Part shown: piece by piece, positions 38,143 to 46,729 of the stretch
Numbering within the stretch: position 1 is the first letter of the stretch
Layout of the letters: the number at the start of each line of letters is the position of its first letter
Assembly (NCBI RefSeq): GCF_016862935.1
Contig: NZ_BONX01000022.1
Coordinates: 1-62,187 of the forward strand
DNA from: Plantactinospora mayteni
Lineage (GTDB): Bacteria > Actinomycetota > Actinomycetes > Mycobacteriales > Micromonosporaceae
Direction of reading: 5' to 3'
DNA: 62,187 bases
The notes under the pieces: generated by a model
Seen by the model: the letters and a program-made list of their open reading frames with translations, nothing else
Databases searched by the model: none
Told to the model about the DNA's origin: nothing
Program-made: the position numbers and the translations under genes

Positions 38143-39918
38143 TCAGCGGGCGATCTCGGTGACCCGCGACTCGCGTACGACGGTCACCCGGATCTGCCCC
38201 GGATAGGTCAGCTCCTCCTCGATCTGCTTCGCCACGTCCCGGGCCAGCACCGCCGCGCCGATCTCGTCGACGTCGTCCGGCTTGACCATCACCCGGATCT
38301 CCCGGCCCGCCTGCATCGCGAAGACCTTCTCCACGCCCGACTTGCCGGCAGCGATCTCCTCGATCCGCTCCAGCCGCTTGACGTACGCCTCCAGGCTCTC
38401 CCGGCGCGCGCCCGGCCGACCACCGGAACAGGCGTCGGACGCCTGGGTCAGCACCGCCTCGATGGTCTGCGGCGGCACCTCGTTGTGGTGCGCCTCGATC
38501 GCGTGCACCACCTCCTCGGCCTCGCCGTACTTGCGGGCCAGGTCGGCGCCGATCAGCGCGTGGCTCCCCTCCACCTCGTGGGTGAGCGCCTTGCCGATGT
38601 CGTGCAGGAACGCGGACCGCTTGATCAGCGGCACGTCCAGCCGCAGCTCGGCGGCCATCACCCCGGCGATGTGCGCGGTCTCGACCAGGTGCTTGAGCAC
38701 GTTCTGCCCGTACGACGTCCGGTAGCGCAGCCGGCCCAGCAGACTGACCATCTCCGGGTGGATCTCGGTGATGCCCACCTCGACCAGCGCGTCCTCGGCA
38801 GCCCGCTGGCAGAGCCGCTCCACCTCGTGCTTGGCGGTCTCGAAGACCTCCTCGATGCGGTGCGGGTGGATCCGGCCGTCGAGTACCAGCTTCTCCAGGG
38901 TCAACCGGCCGATCTCCCGGCGTACCGGGTCGAAGCAGGAGAGCAGGACCGCTTCCGGGGTGTCGTCGATGATCAGGTTGACTCCGGTGACCGACTCGAA
39001 GGCCCGGATGTTGCGGCCCTCCCGGCCGATGATCCGGCCCTTCATCTCGTCGCCGGGCAGGTGCAGCACGCTGACGACGCTCTCCGCCGTCTGCTCGCTG
39101 GCCACCCGCTGGATGGCGTCGACCACGATGTGCCGGGCCCGCTGCTCCGCGGTGTTCCGGGCGTCGGCCTCGATGTCCCGGACCAGGATCGCCGCCTCCC
39201 GCTTCGCCTGGCCCTCGATCGCCTCCACCAGCTCGGCCCGGGCGGCCTCGGCGGTCAGCCCGGCGATCCGCTCCAGCTCCCGCTTCCGCTGCTGCTCCGC
39301 CTCGGCCACCGCCGTCTCCCGGGCGACCAGCGACGCCTTCCGGGTCGCCAGCTCGGCCGCTGCGGTGGTCAGCCGGCGTTCCCGCTCGGCGAGCCGCTCC
39401 ACCTCCTCGGTGTGCAGCCGCTCCCGCTCGTCCATCCGCTGGGCCCGCCGCTCCACCTCGGCCGCCTGTTCGCGGGTGGTGGAGGCGAGCAGCGAGATCT
39501 CCCGCTCGCCGCTGCGCCGGGCCGCCGCGCGTACCTGCTCGGCGTCCGCCTCGGCCTGCCGGTGCGCCCGGTCCAGTACGGTGTCGGCCTCGGCCCGGGC
39601 GGCGTCAAGTATCCGCTGCGCCTCGGCCCGGGCGGCGCTCGCCTCGGCCTTCGCGGCGGCGGCGTCGGCCCGGGCCGCAGCGGCGGCCGACTTGGCCATG
39701 TCGACGCTCGACGACGCCTCGTCGGCGGCGGTACGCAACGCCGCCAGCGACTGCTCCTGCCGGTCCTTCTCGGCGACGAAGGCGGGATCGTCCGGCGGTG
39801 GCGTGGCGGGCATCGTCCCGATCCGGCGCAGCGCCCGGGCGCCCAGGCTGATCGCGGCGAGCACCAGCGCGGCCAGCCCTGCGATGGCGGCCAGCAGGGC
39901 CCATTCGAGGCCGCTCAT
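38143..39918 (-). CDS. rny: Ribonuclease Y
   Basis: A 591-aa membrane-anchored endoribonuclease that starts mRNA decay. It has an N-terminal TM (LEWALLAAIAGLAALVLAAI), a coiled coil of about 200 residues rich in Ala/Glu/Arg, a KH domain (GDEMKGRIIGREGRNIRAFE) and an HD phosphohydrolase domain with SAFLHDIGKALTHEVEGSHA. The coiled coil is longer in Ala/Glu repeats than the Bacillus protein. ATG 39918 (MSGLEWALL) is the last ATG of MSER element copy B and overlaps the TGA of the mini-ORF. Confidence 0.95.
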   Translation of the reverse strand: MSGLEWALLAAIAGLAALVLAAISLGARALRRIGTMPATPPPDDPAFVAEKDRQEQSLAALRTAADEASSSVDMAKSAAAAARADAAAAKAEASAARAEAQRILDAARAEADTVLDRAHRQAEADAEQVRAAARRSGEREISLLASTTREQAAEVERRAQRMDERERLHTEEVERLAERERRLTTAAAELATRKASLVARETAVAEAEQQRKRELERIAGLTAEAARAELVEAIEGQAKREAAILVRDIEADARNTAEQRARHIVVDAIQRVASEQTAESVVSVLHLPGDEMKGRIIGREGRNIRAFESVTGVNLIIDDTPEAVLLSCFDPVRREIGRLTLEKLVLDGRIHPHRIEEVFETAKHEVERLCQRAAEDALVEVGITEIHPEMVSLLGRLRYRTSYGQNVLKHLVETAHIAGVMAAELRLDVPLIKRSAFLHDIGKALTHEVEGSHALIGADLARKYGEAEEVVHAIEAHHNEVPPQTIEAVLTQASDACSGGRPGARRESLEAYVKRLERIEEIAAGKSGVEKVFAMQAGREIRVMVKPDDVDEIGAAVLARDVAKQIEEELTYPGQIRVTVVRESRVTEIAR

Positions 39919-39998
39919 GCCGGCACCCCGCCGCGCTGCGTGCCGACATGAGGCACATCCGCCCTGCACTGGCTGACTCGCTCGCGTCGCTCGCTCAT
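39915..39998 (-). CDS. 27-aa coupled mini-ORF (MSER peptide B) overlapping rny start
   Basis: On the minus strand ATG 39998 opens MSERRERVSQC, ending TQRGGVPA with TGA at 39917-39915, overlapping the rny ATG. It matches peptide A in length, in MSER/ER at the start, VPH in the centre and GVPA at the end. A separate 18-codon frame upstream ends in the same way onto this ATG. Confidence 0.5.
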   Translation of the reverse strand: MSERRERVSQCRADVPHVGTQRGGVPA

Positions 39999-40008
39999 GC
40001 CGGCGCCT
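39915..40008 (-). repeat. MSER element, copy B, before rny
   Basis: Read on the minus strand, CCGGCATGAGC occurs at the mini-ORF start (ATG 39998) and CCGGCATGAG again exactly 80 bp further at the rny start (ATG 39918). Internal blocks GTGCCTCATG, CGGCACG and GGTGCCGGCATGAG match copy A base for base or nearly so. Confidence 0.85.
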
Positions 40009-40051
40009 CGGCGTGACTGAACCCGCTACCGATCCTGGCCCGCTCGGTCAT
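39995..40051 (-). CDS. 18-aa coupled mini-ORF upstream of MSER copy B
   Basis: ATG 40051 has a very good ribosome site (GGGGAGG, 5 nt spacing). The frame encodes MTERARIGSGFSHAEAPA and its TGA overlaps the next ATG (ATGA at 39995-39998). The MTER opening resembles both MSER peptides and the gluA N-terminus. It appears to be the first translated codon series of the rny mRNA. Confidence 0.45.
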   Translation of the reverse strand: MTERARIGSGFSHAEAPA

Positions 40052-40684
40052 GGCCGCCTCCCCTGTGCCGTCAAGCGCCGGAGGGGCCACGCCCGTGGGT
40101 GAGGCGTGTCCTACGGCTGTCACGACGCCCGACCGAGGCGGCTGGCCGGGGTACGGACACCGGGCAGTGCCCCCCGGGGACACCGCCGACGACCGGGTGC
40201 TGTGCTGCTGCGGTCACCGAACCGGCCCGTCCGGTAACCGAATATCTGGCCGATGAACTGGCCTGAAGTGATGCCGTACTGTTACGCGATCTATGTTGTG
40301 CGCTTAGCCTGCGATGGTCGGAAAACTCGTCTAAGGCGAGGCTAGGTCGCGATGGGGCATTCGGTCAAGAAACTCATGATCCGGCCGAGTGTCTGACTTA
40401 GGGCGACCCCACGCTCACTGGAAGCTGATCCCGGGGTGGGCATAAGGGGGCGAGTCCGGAATCCGACTCGACCTCCGGGCACGGTGACACCGCTCCGGCG
40501 ACCCCAGAGAAAGCGCTCCCAGCTCGGCCTCGCGGGGCCGCCCCTCCCGCTGGACCGACCCCGGCGATCCAGCCCGCCGCCGTCGGGTCGATCGGCACGG
40601 TGGGGTGCTCGTCGCGGCGTACCCCGCCGTTGAGACAGACCTTCAGGATGAGACAACCCCCAGAGTTCGACGCAGACGTTCCAG
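40052..40684. other. 633-base gene-free region between rny and recX
   Basis: No convincing protein gene. The rny promoter should lie in the first part. Two structured stretches stand out: GGTCGC (40345) to GCGACC (40408) enclosing CATTCGG/CCGAGTG, and the hairpin CGAGTCCGGAATCCGACTCG at 40450-40469. The 104-codon minus-strand frame at 40342-40656 has poor codon bias and no start site. Confidence 0.5.
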
Positions 40685-41425
40685 CTAGAGGGCGTCGCGA
40701 TCGGGTTCCGCGCCGGCCTCGGCCAGGGCGTCCGCGTCGATCCGGTCGGCGAACTCGGCCGCCTCGGCGTCCCGCTCCGCCAGCGCGTCCTTGACCGCCC
40801 GGATCGCCACCCCGGGTGGGTAGCCCTTCCGGGCCAACATCCCGACCAGCCGCCGGAAGACCGCCTCGGGAGAGCCGGTGGCGGTACGGAGTTTGCGGTC
40901 GACCAGGTGCCGGGCGGTCTCGGCCTCGGTTGTCTCGTCCAGCTCGCCGAGCGCCTCGGTCGCGGTGTCGGCGTCCACCCCCCGCTGGCGCAGCTCGTTG
41001 GCGAGGGCGCGACGGGCCAGCCCCCGGCCCTGGTGACGGCTGCTCACCCAGGCCCGGGCGAAGGCGGCGTCGTCGATGATGCCGACCTCGTCGTAGCGGT
41101 CGAGGACCTGGGCGGCCACCTCTTCCGAGATGCCTCGCCGCGCCAGCGCGGTGGCCAGCTCGGCCCGGGTGCGCGGGCGTACGGCGAGCTGGCGTAGGCA
41201 GATCTCCCGGGCCTGCTCCGCCTCGTCACGCGGAGCCGTCGCCGGTGTCGACTCGTCCGGTGCCGCGTCGTCCGGTACCGCCGCCCCGCTGGGCCACCGC
41301 CCGGACGGGGCAGCCGAGCCACCGGACCGGCCCCGGCGGGAGCGGCCGGTGCCACTGCCGCCCGTACGGGCCGACGGGGCGGCGTCCCACCCCCGGCCCG
41401 TACGGGCACCACGTCGTCCTGCCAC
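40685..41425 (-). CDS. recX: RecA regulator RecX
   Basis: A 246-aa RecX. The first 65 residues are a basic/Pro/Ala low-complexity extension. The conserved part carries REICLRQLAVRPRTRAELATAL, DEVGIIDDAAFARAWVSSRH, RALANELRQRGVD and AVFRRLVGMLARKGYP. It modulates RecA filaments. The GTG start at 41425 lies 23 bp after the recA stop, so it is cotranscribed with recA and falls under SOS control. Confidence 0.94.
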   Translation of the reverse strand: MAGRRGARTGRGWDAAPSARTGGSGTGRSRRGRSGGSAAPSGRWPSGAAVPDDAAPDESTPATAPRDEAEQAREICLRQLAVRPRTRAELATALARRGISEEVAAQVLDRYDEVGIIDDAAFARAWVSSRHQGRGLARRALANELRQRGVDADTATEALGELDETTEAETARHLVDRKLRTATGSPEAVFRRLVGMLARKGYPPGVAIRAVKDALAERDAEAAEFADRIDADALAEAGAEPDRDAL

Positions 41426-41448
41426 GTCGATGTGGACTCGGTCGACCG

Positions 41449-43590
41449 TCAGAAGTCCACCGGCGGCAACTCCGGCCCGCCGGCCGCATCCGTCCCGGCC
41501 ACCACCCCGACACCGAGCTTCTCGAGGATCTTCTTCTCGATCTCGGCCGCCACGTCCGGGTTCTCCCGGAGGAACTCGCGGGCCTTCTCCTTGCCCTGGC
41601 CGAGCTGGTCACCGTCGTAGGTGTACCAGGCGCCGGACTTGCGGATGATCGACTGCTCGACGCCGACGTCGATCAGCGAGCCCTCCCGGGAGATGCCCTT
41701 GCCGTACATGATGTCGAACTCGGCCTGCTTGAACGGGGCCGCGACCTTGTTCTTCACCACCTTGACCCGGGTCCGGTTGCCGACCACGTCGGTGCCGTCC
41801 TTGAGGCTCTCGATCCGTCGCACGTCGAGCCGGACCGAGGCATAGAACTTCAGCGCCCGACCACCAGTGGTGGTCTCAGGGCTGTTGTGCACCATCACAC
41901 CATCGACGAAATAGTTGTGGTTGCCCTCGACCTCGATGTCGAATCGGTTCATCGAACGGGTCTTAGGCTTGACCCGCACGTCGATGATCCGCGCCGGCAC
42001 CGGCGTCAGCTCCGCCGGCACGAACTCCGGCTGGATGGCACACCGGCCGTGGAAGCGCGGGAGCAGCTTGGTCTCCATCATCACGGGCACGTACGGCGCG
42101 ACGATCTCCTGGAACCTCGCCGAGGCCGCAGTGGTGAACTGGATGAACGCCATCTGCCGCGCACCCCGGGCCACCAGCTTCACGTCCAGCTCGTACGCGT
42201 CCCGCAGGTGCTCGACCAGACGTTCGCGGGTGCCCTCGGCCATTGCCTCGACACAGATCTCGATCCGCCCCGAGCCGCCCTCGGTACGCTGCTGGAGCCC
42301 CTTGGAACGCAGCGTGAAGCCGCCATCGTCCATGTACCACACCGCGAGCGCCAGCGGCGTCAGTGCCTTGAGGTAGTCCCAGCTCAGGTGCTTCTTCCCG
42401 TCGCCGAGGTAGACCGCCCGGCGCAGCTCGTCCAGTTCGGGCAGCGGCGTGAAGTCCGCGAAGACGGCTCCCCGGGCGTCGGTCCGGCGCGAGTGCGGGA
42501 TGTTGCCGAGCAGCGACACTTTCCAGTCGAGGTAGCCGGCCTGCTTGGCGCCGTGGCCGAGCCGGAATCGCACCCCGGACCGGTCCCGACGGTTGGGCGA
42601 GAGGCTGCCGTCGCCCATCAGCGAGCCGAGCACCACCTGCCACTGCTGCTCGCTGAGCCGGCGCTGCTCGGCCAGCATCACCCGGTCACCGGCGACCAGC
42701 TCGCCGGCCTCACGCCAACCGCCCGGAGTCCGGACGAGATGGTTGGCGGTGGCGGCGAACTGCGCGCGCCCGTTACCGCCGGATTTGGCGACCGTGAACT
42801 GGAGAAACTCCTCGGCCGGGCCGTTGTTGAACCAGTTGACGATCCGCTTGGGCTCGACCCGGTCGGTCTCCGGGTCGTAGGAGAGGACCTCGACGTCCAT
42901 GCGCTGGTTTACGATCTTGCCGATCTTCTCCTGCGTGCCGTCCGCGAGGGTGACCCTCGTCGAGTACGACATGCAGCCGAACATGACCCCGATTTTTTCC
43001 CGGAGCTGGTTGATGAAGATCGCGGTGGTGCCGGTGTTGCTGAGCACACCGGTGATCTTCCGTAGCGCCTGGCTCATCAGCCGGGCCTGGAGGCCGACGT
43101 GGCTGTCGCCCATCTCGCCCTCGATCTCGGCGCGCGGCACCAGCGCGGCGACCGAGTCGATCACGATGATGTCCAGCGCGCCGGACCGGATCAGCATGTC
43201 GGCGATCTCCAGCGCCTGCTCACCGGTGTCGGGCTGGGAGACCAGCATCGCGTCGGTGTCGACGCCCAGCGCCTTCGCGTATTCCGGGTCGAGGGCGTGC
43301 TCGGCGTCGATGAACGCGGCGATGCCACCCGCCTTCTGCGCGTTGGCCACCGCGTGCAGCGCGACGGTAGTTTTACCGCTGCTCTCCGGTCCGTATATCT
43401 CGACGACCCGGCCGCGCGGCAGACCGCCCACGCCGAGCGCCACGTCGAGCGCGATGGAACTGGTCGGGATCACGGCAGTCTGGATGACCGGCCGCTCCCC
43501 CAGCCGCATCACCGAGCCCTTGCCGAACTGCTTGTCGATCTGAGCGAGAGCAAGGTCGAGTGCCTTCTCCCGGTCAGGTCCTGCCGCCAT
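41449..43590 (-). CDS. recA: RecA recombinase precursor containing an intein
   Basis: The 713-aa precursor gives 349-aa RecA after splicing. The N-extein (1-205) has Walker [10 protein letters not shown] and [12 protein letters not shown]; the C-extein resumes [20 protein letters not shown] and ends with an acidic tail. The intein splits the conserved MFG/SPETTT, in DNA-binding loop L2. ATG 43590 ([20 protein letters not shown]) follows AGGGGTGG; the 18 codons upstream lack a site. An SOS-like box lies about 130 bp upstream. recX follows. Confidence 0.97.
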   Translation of the reverse strand: MAAGPDREKALDLALAQIDKQFGKGSVMRLGERPVIQTAVIPTSSIALDVALGVGGLPRGRVVEIYGPESSGKTTVALHAVANAQKAGGIAAFIDAEHALDPEYAKALGVDTDAMLVSQPDTGEQALEIADMLIRSGALDIIVIDSVAALVPRAEIEGEMGDSHVGLQARLMSQALRKITGVLSNTGTTAIFINQLREKIGVMFGCMSYSTRVTLADGTQEKIGKIVNQRMDVEVLSYDPETDRVEPKRIVNWFNNGPAEEFLQFTVAKSGGNGRAQFAATANHLVRTPGGWREAGELVAGDRVMLAEQRRLSEQQWQVVLGSLMGDGSLSPNRRDRSGVRFRLGHGAKQAGYLDWKVSLLGNIPHSRRTDARGAVFADFTPLPELDELRRAVYLGDGKKHLSWDYLKALTPLALAVWYMDDGGFTLRSKGLQQRTEGGSGRIEICVEAMAEGTRERLVEHLRDAYELDVKLVARGARQMAFIQFTTAASARFQEIVAPYVPVMMETKLLPRFHGRCAIQPEFVPAELTPVPARIIDVRVKPKTRSMNRFDIEVEGNHNYFVDGVMVHNSPETTTGGRALKFYASVRLDVRRIESLKDGTDVVGNRTRVKVVKNKVAAPFKQAEFDIMYGKGISREGSLIDVGVEQSIIRKSGAWYTYDGDQLGQGKEKAREFLRENPDVAAEIEKKILEKLGVGVVAGTDAAGGPELPPVDF
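41884..42975 (-). mobile_element. RecA intein with LAGLIDADG homing endonuclease
   Basis: The intein is 364 residues (206-569 of the precursor). It begins [13 protein letters not shown] (Cys nucleophile), has the block-[12 protein letters not shown] and ends FVDGVMVHN with Ser as +1 residue. Two LAGLIDADG-type motifs, [10 protein letters not shown] (residues about 117-126 of the intein) and [10 protein letters not shown] (about 210-219), retain both acidic residues, so the endonuclease looks intact. The insertion site G/S in MFG-SPETTT is the one used by the Mycobacterium leprae RecA intein, unlike the M. tuberculosis site. Confidence 0.95.
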
Positions 43591-43720
43591 GGTCGCCACC
43601 CCTGCCTTCGCCGGCTGCTTCGCTGAGCTTTTCGTCACGCGCACACGCTAGGCGCTCGGTCCGACAGAAAACAGCCGGCTGGCCGCGACCTGTGGACGGG
43701 CGCCCTGCTGTGGACAATAG

Positions 43721-43736
43721 CCGAACAGGTGTACGA
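43721..43736. promoter_or_regulatory. LexA box upstream of recA
   Basis: CCGAACAGGTGTACGA fits CGAAC-N4-GTTCG with one mismatch. It lies about 130 bp upstream of the recA start and about 70 bp from the DUF3046 stop, where the recA promoter should be. The CGTAC variant also appears in box 3 near lexA. Confidence 0.7.
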
Positions 43737-43807
43737 CTCGGCACACGACACGCCAAACTACCGTAAGTGCCTAATCGATCACTTTGAGAAGCGCATCGAT
43801 CGACGGC

Positions 43808-44008
43808 TCAGCGTAGCCGAGCCGGCACCCGGTCCGGGTACGCCGCGCAGACCGCCCGCCACACCACCACGGTCTCCTCGCCGGCCTCCAGGGCCTGCCG
43901 GATGGTCTGGCCATCCAACTGCGGCAACACCTGGTCGGCGGCGATGCTGCCGGCGTACGCCGGGCCGAACGTCTGCTCCAGCCGTGCCCAGAAGTCTGTC
44001 AGCCGCAC
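43808..44008 (-). CDS. DUF3046 small protein
   Basis: A 66-aa protein matching DUF3046: RLTDFWARLEQTFGPAYAGS, then VLPQLDGQTIRQALEAGE and WRAVCAAYPDRVPARLR. GTG 44008 follows GGGGAG. The family is typically just upstream of recA in actinobacteria, as here, and has no known function. Position suggests a link to recombination, but that is only context. Confidence 0.92.
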   Translation of the reverse strand: MRLTDFWARLEQTFGPAYAGSIAADQVLPQLDGQTIRQALEAGEETVVVWRAVCAAYPDRVPARLR

Positions 44009-44048
44009 CGAAGTACTCCCCTTCCACGCCGGGCATCCCCGACCCGTC

Positions 44049-45371
44049 TCAGGCCCCGGCCCGCACCTGCGGCGGCGCCGTCCGCAACGCTAGCGCCAGC
44101 AGCGGCACCACGGCGACCGCCGCCAGCAGGTTGAGCACGGGATAGCCGGCGACCTGGATGACAAACCCGCTCAGCGCCCCGGCGAGCGCCCCGGCCAGTC
44201 CCATGGTCAGGTCGGAGAGCCCCTGCACCGACGGGCGCACCCGCACCGGCACCGACTCCGACAGCAGGGTCGAGCCGGCCACCATCGTGCCGGACCAGCC
44301 GAGGCCGAGCAGGGTGAGCCCGATCGAGATCCGCACGGTGTCGTGCCCGGCGGTCCCGGCGACCGCGCAGGCGGCGAGGAGCAGGCCGAGTCCGCCGAGG
44401 ATCACCGCACGCCGGCCGACCCGGTCGGTGAGCCAGCCGACCACCGGGGCGAGCGCGAACATCCCGGCGATGTGCAGGCTGAGCACGATACCGACCACCC
44501 GCAGCAGGTGGGCGTCGGAGTGCCACTCGCCGAGGCGTACCGGGGTCATCACCATCACCCCGACCATCACCAGGTGCCCCGTCGCGACGGCGGAGATGCC
44601 GAGCCGGGCGGCCGGCAGGTCGCGGACCACCCGGAGGGCGCCGCGCAGCCCCTCGTCCCGCCCGGGCCGGGTGCCAGCGACGTCGGGAGCGGGTGGGGCG
44701 TCGGCCGCCGCGAGCCGGCGCGCGGTCAGCAGCGGGTCGGGCCGGAGGAACACCAGGAGTACGCCGGCAGCCAGCACGAAGGCGAGCACGCTGAAGACGA
44801 ACGGGCCGGCCAGCGCGGGTACCCCGGTCCAGGCAAGCGCCCGGTCGGCCGGCGCCGCGAGGTTCGGGGCGGTCACCGCACCTATGGTGGTGGCCCAGAC
44901 GGCGATCGACAGGTGTCGACCCCGGCGGGCCGGCTCGGCCAGGTCGACGGCGGCGTACCGGGCCTGGAGCCCGGCGGTCGTCCCGCCGCCGAAGAGCAGC
45001 GCGCCGAGGAAGAGCAGCGGTACCCAGCCGGCGACCGCCGCCAGGACCATCAGCACCCCGCCGACCGCGCCGACCAGGTACGCGGCGATCAGCCCCGGCC
45101 GCCGCCCCCCGGTACGCATGATCCGGCTCACCGGTATGGCTAGCAGCGCGCCGCCGACCACCGAGGCGCTCTGCACGAGGCCGGAGATCGCGGTCCCGCC
45201 GAGCCGGGCGGCGAGCAGCACGCCGACGGACATCCCGATGGTCATCCCGGTGCCGCCGATGATCTGGGTGAGGCAGAGCAGCAGCAGCGTACGCCGCTGG
45301 ACCCGGGCGATGTCGGGTTCCGCCGTCCCGGCGGGACGGCCGTCGACTCCGGTGGTCAGTTCCGTCGTCAT
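44049..45371 (-). CDS. MFS transporter
   Basis: A 440-aa major facilitator with 12 predicted TMs in two halves (CLTQIIGGTGMTIGMSVGVL near the start; WLTDRVGRRAVILGGLGLLL with a motif-A-like sequence in the second half). It is a likely drug or metabolite exporter of unknown substrate. It lies 165 bp downstream of the acyl-CoA dehydrogenase gene in the same direction and 40 bp before DUF3046. It could be cotranscribed with either. Confidence 0.88.
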   Translation of the reverse strand: MTTELTTGVDGRPAGTAEPDIARVQRRTLLLLCLTQIIGGTGMTIGMSVGVLLAARLGGTAISGLVQSASVVGGALLAIPVSRIMRTGGRRPGLIAAYLVGAVGGVLMVLAAVAGWVPLLFLGALLFGGGTTAGLQARYAAVDLAEPARRGRHLSIAVWATTIGAVTAPNLAAPADRALAWTGVPALAGPFVFSVLAFVLAAGVLLVFLRPDPLLTARRLAAADAPPAPDVAGTRPGRDEGLRGALRVVRDLPAARLGISAVATGHLVMVGVMVMTPVRLGEWHSDAHLLRVVGIVLSLHIAGMFALAPVVGWLTDRVGRRAVILGGLGLLLAACAVAGTAGHDTVRISIGLTLLGLGWSGTMVAGSTLLSESVPVRVRPSVQGLSDLTMGLAGALAGALSGFVIQVAGYPVLNLLAAVAVVPLLALALRTAPPQVRAGA

Positions 45372-45536
45372 GTCAGCCGCTCCCGTCCCCGTTCGGACCC
45401 GCCCCAGGGCGGGCGGCGCACGCCGTCCGCCGCAAGGAGCGGTAGGCGAGGGCCATCCTTACCTGCGGATCGAAGCACGGGCTCCGGGCGGGTTCAACCC
45501 CGATTCGCCGACGGCGTAGCGCGATCCGCCGGCCCG

Positions 45537-46679
45537 TCACAGCCCCAGGTCGCGGCCGATGATCTCCTTCATGATCTCGGTGGTACCGCCGTAGATGGTC
45601 TGCACCCGGCCGTCCAGCCAGGCCCGGGCGACCGGGTACTCCAGCATGTAGCCGTAGCCGCCGTGCAGTTGGACGCAGCGGTCGGCGACCCGGTTCTGCA
45701 ACTCCGTGGTCCACCACTTGACCTTCGCGGCGTCCACTGCGGACAGTCGACCCGCGTTGAACTCGGCGACGCAGTGGTCCAGGAAGGTACGGGCGATGGT
45801 GATCTCGGTGGCCAGCTCGGCGAGGAGGAAGCGGTTGTGCTGGAACGCCCCGATCGGCTGGCCGAACGCCTGGCGGGACCGGGCGTGGTCGAGGGTGACC
45901 GCGAGCAGCCGCTCGGCGGCGGCGACCGCCGCGACCGCGATGCCGAGCCGCTCCCGGGGCAGGTTCGCCATCAGGTGGTAGAAGCCCCGGTTCTCCGTAC
46001 CGAGCAGGTTCGCCGCCGGCACCCGGCACTCGTCGAAGAAGAGTTCGGCGGTGTCGTTGGCCTTCAGCCCGACCTTGGCCAGCCGCCGACCCCGGGTGAA
46101 CCCGGGCATGCCGCGCTCGACCACCAGCAGGCTCACGCCGTGCGCGCCCCGCTCCGGCGCGGTCTTCGCCACCACCACGACCAGGTCGGCCAGCTCGCCG
46201 TTGGTGATGAACGTCTTCTGCCCGGTCAGCACGTAGTCGTCGCCGTCCCGGGTGGCGGTGGTGCGGATCCCGGCCAGGTCGGAACCGGCGCCCGGCTCGC
46301 TCATCGCGATCGCGGTGACGATGTCACCGGAGCAGAAGCCGGGCAGCCAGCGCGCCCGCTGGTCGTCGGTGGCCAGCTCGCTCAGGTACGGCGCGACCAC
46401 GTCGTTGTGCAGCCCGAACCCGAGCCCGGAACAGCCGCTGCCGACGACCTCCTCGACGAGTACGGCGTTGAACCGGAAGTCGCGCTGGCCACCGCCGCCG
46501 TACTCCTCGGGGATGTCCATGCCGAGCAGTCCGGCGGTACCGGCCCGGCGCCAGACCTCCCGGTCCACGATGCCGTCCGCCTCCCACCGGTCGTGGTACG
46601 GCACCGCCTCGCGGGCCAGGAACGCCCGGCACAGTTCCCGGAACTCGTCGTGCACGGGCTCGTAGAGGTGCTGTTCCAT
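45537..46679 (-). CDS. Acyl-CoA dehydrogenase, LCAD/IVD-like
   Basis: A 380-aa FAD flavoenzyme with the signatures AMSEPGAGSDLAGIRTTA, YVLTGQKTFITNGELADL and LHGGYGYMLEYPVARAW. The usual EGT catalytic motif reads YGGTTEI, as in long-chain and isovaleryl-CoA enzymes, where the base is instead on helix G; PRERLGIAV supplies a candidate Glu. It begins 51 bp after the dehydroshikimate dehydratase gene, same strand. Its substrate is unknown, and a role in aromatic catabolism is possible but unproven. Confidence 0.92.
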   Translation of the reverse strand: MEQHLYEPVHDEFRELCRAFLAREAVPYHDRWEADGIVDREVWRRAGTAGLLGMDIPEEYGGGGQRDFRFNAVLVEEVVGSGCSGLGFGLHNDVVAPYLSELATDDQRARWLPGFCSGDIVTAIAMSEPGAGSDLAGIRTTATRDGDDYVLTGQKTFITNGELADLVVVVAKTAPERGAHGVSLLVVERGMPGFTRGRRLAKVGLKANDTAELFFDECRVPAANLLGTENRGFYHLMANLPRERLGIAVAAVAAAERLLAVTLDHARSRQAFGQPIGAFQHNRFLLAELATEITIARTFLDHCVAEFNAGRLSAVDAAKVKWWTTELQNRVADRCVQLHGGYGYMLEYPVARAWLDGRVQTIYGGTTEIMKEIIGRDLGL

Positions 46680-46729
46680 GCCGGCCAGTCTGCCCCGCCG
46701 GCCGGGCCGACCACATCCCCGAGCGGCGC

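Noticed and set aside
40342-40656. 104-codon minus-strand ORF between rny and recX
   Set aside because: No ribosome site, Arg/Gly-biased composition and no family features.
43591-43644. RecA start at 43644
   Set aside because: The 18 extra codons lack a ribosome site, while ATG 43590 matches the usual RecA N-terminus.
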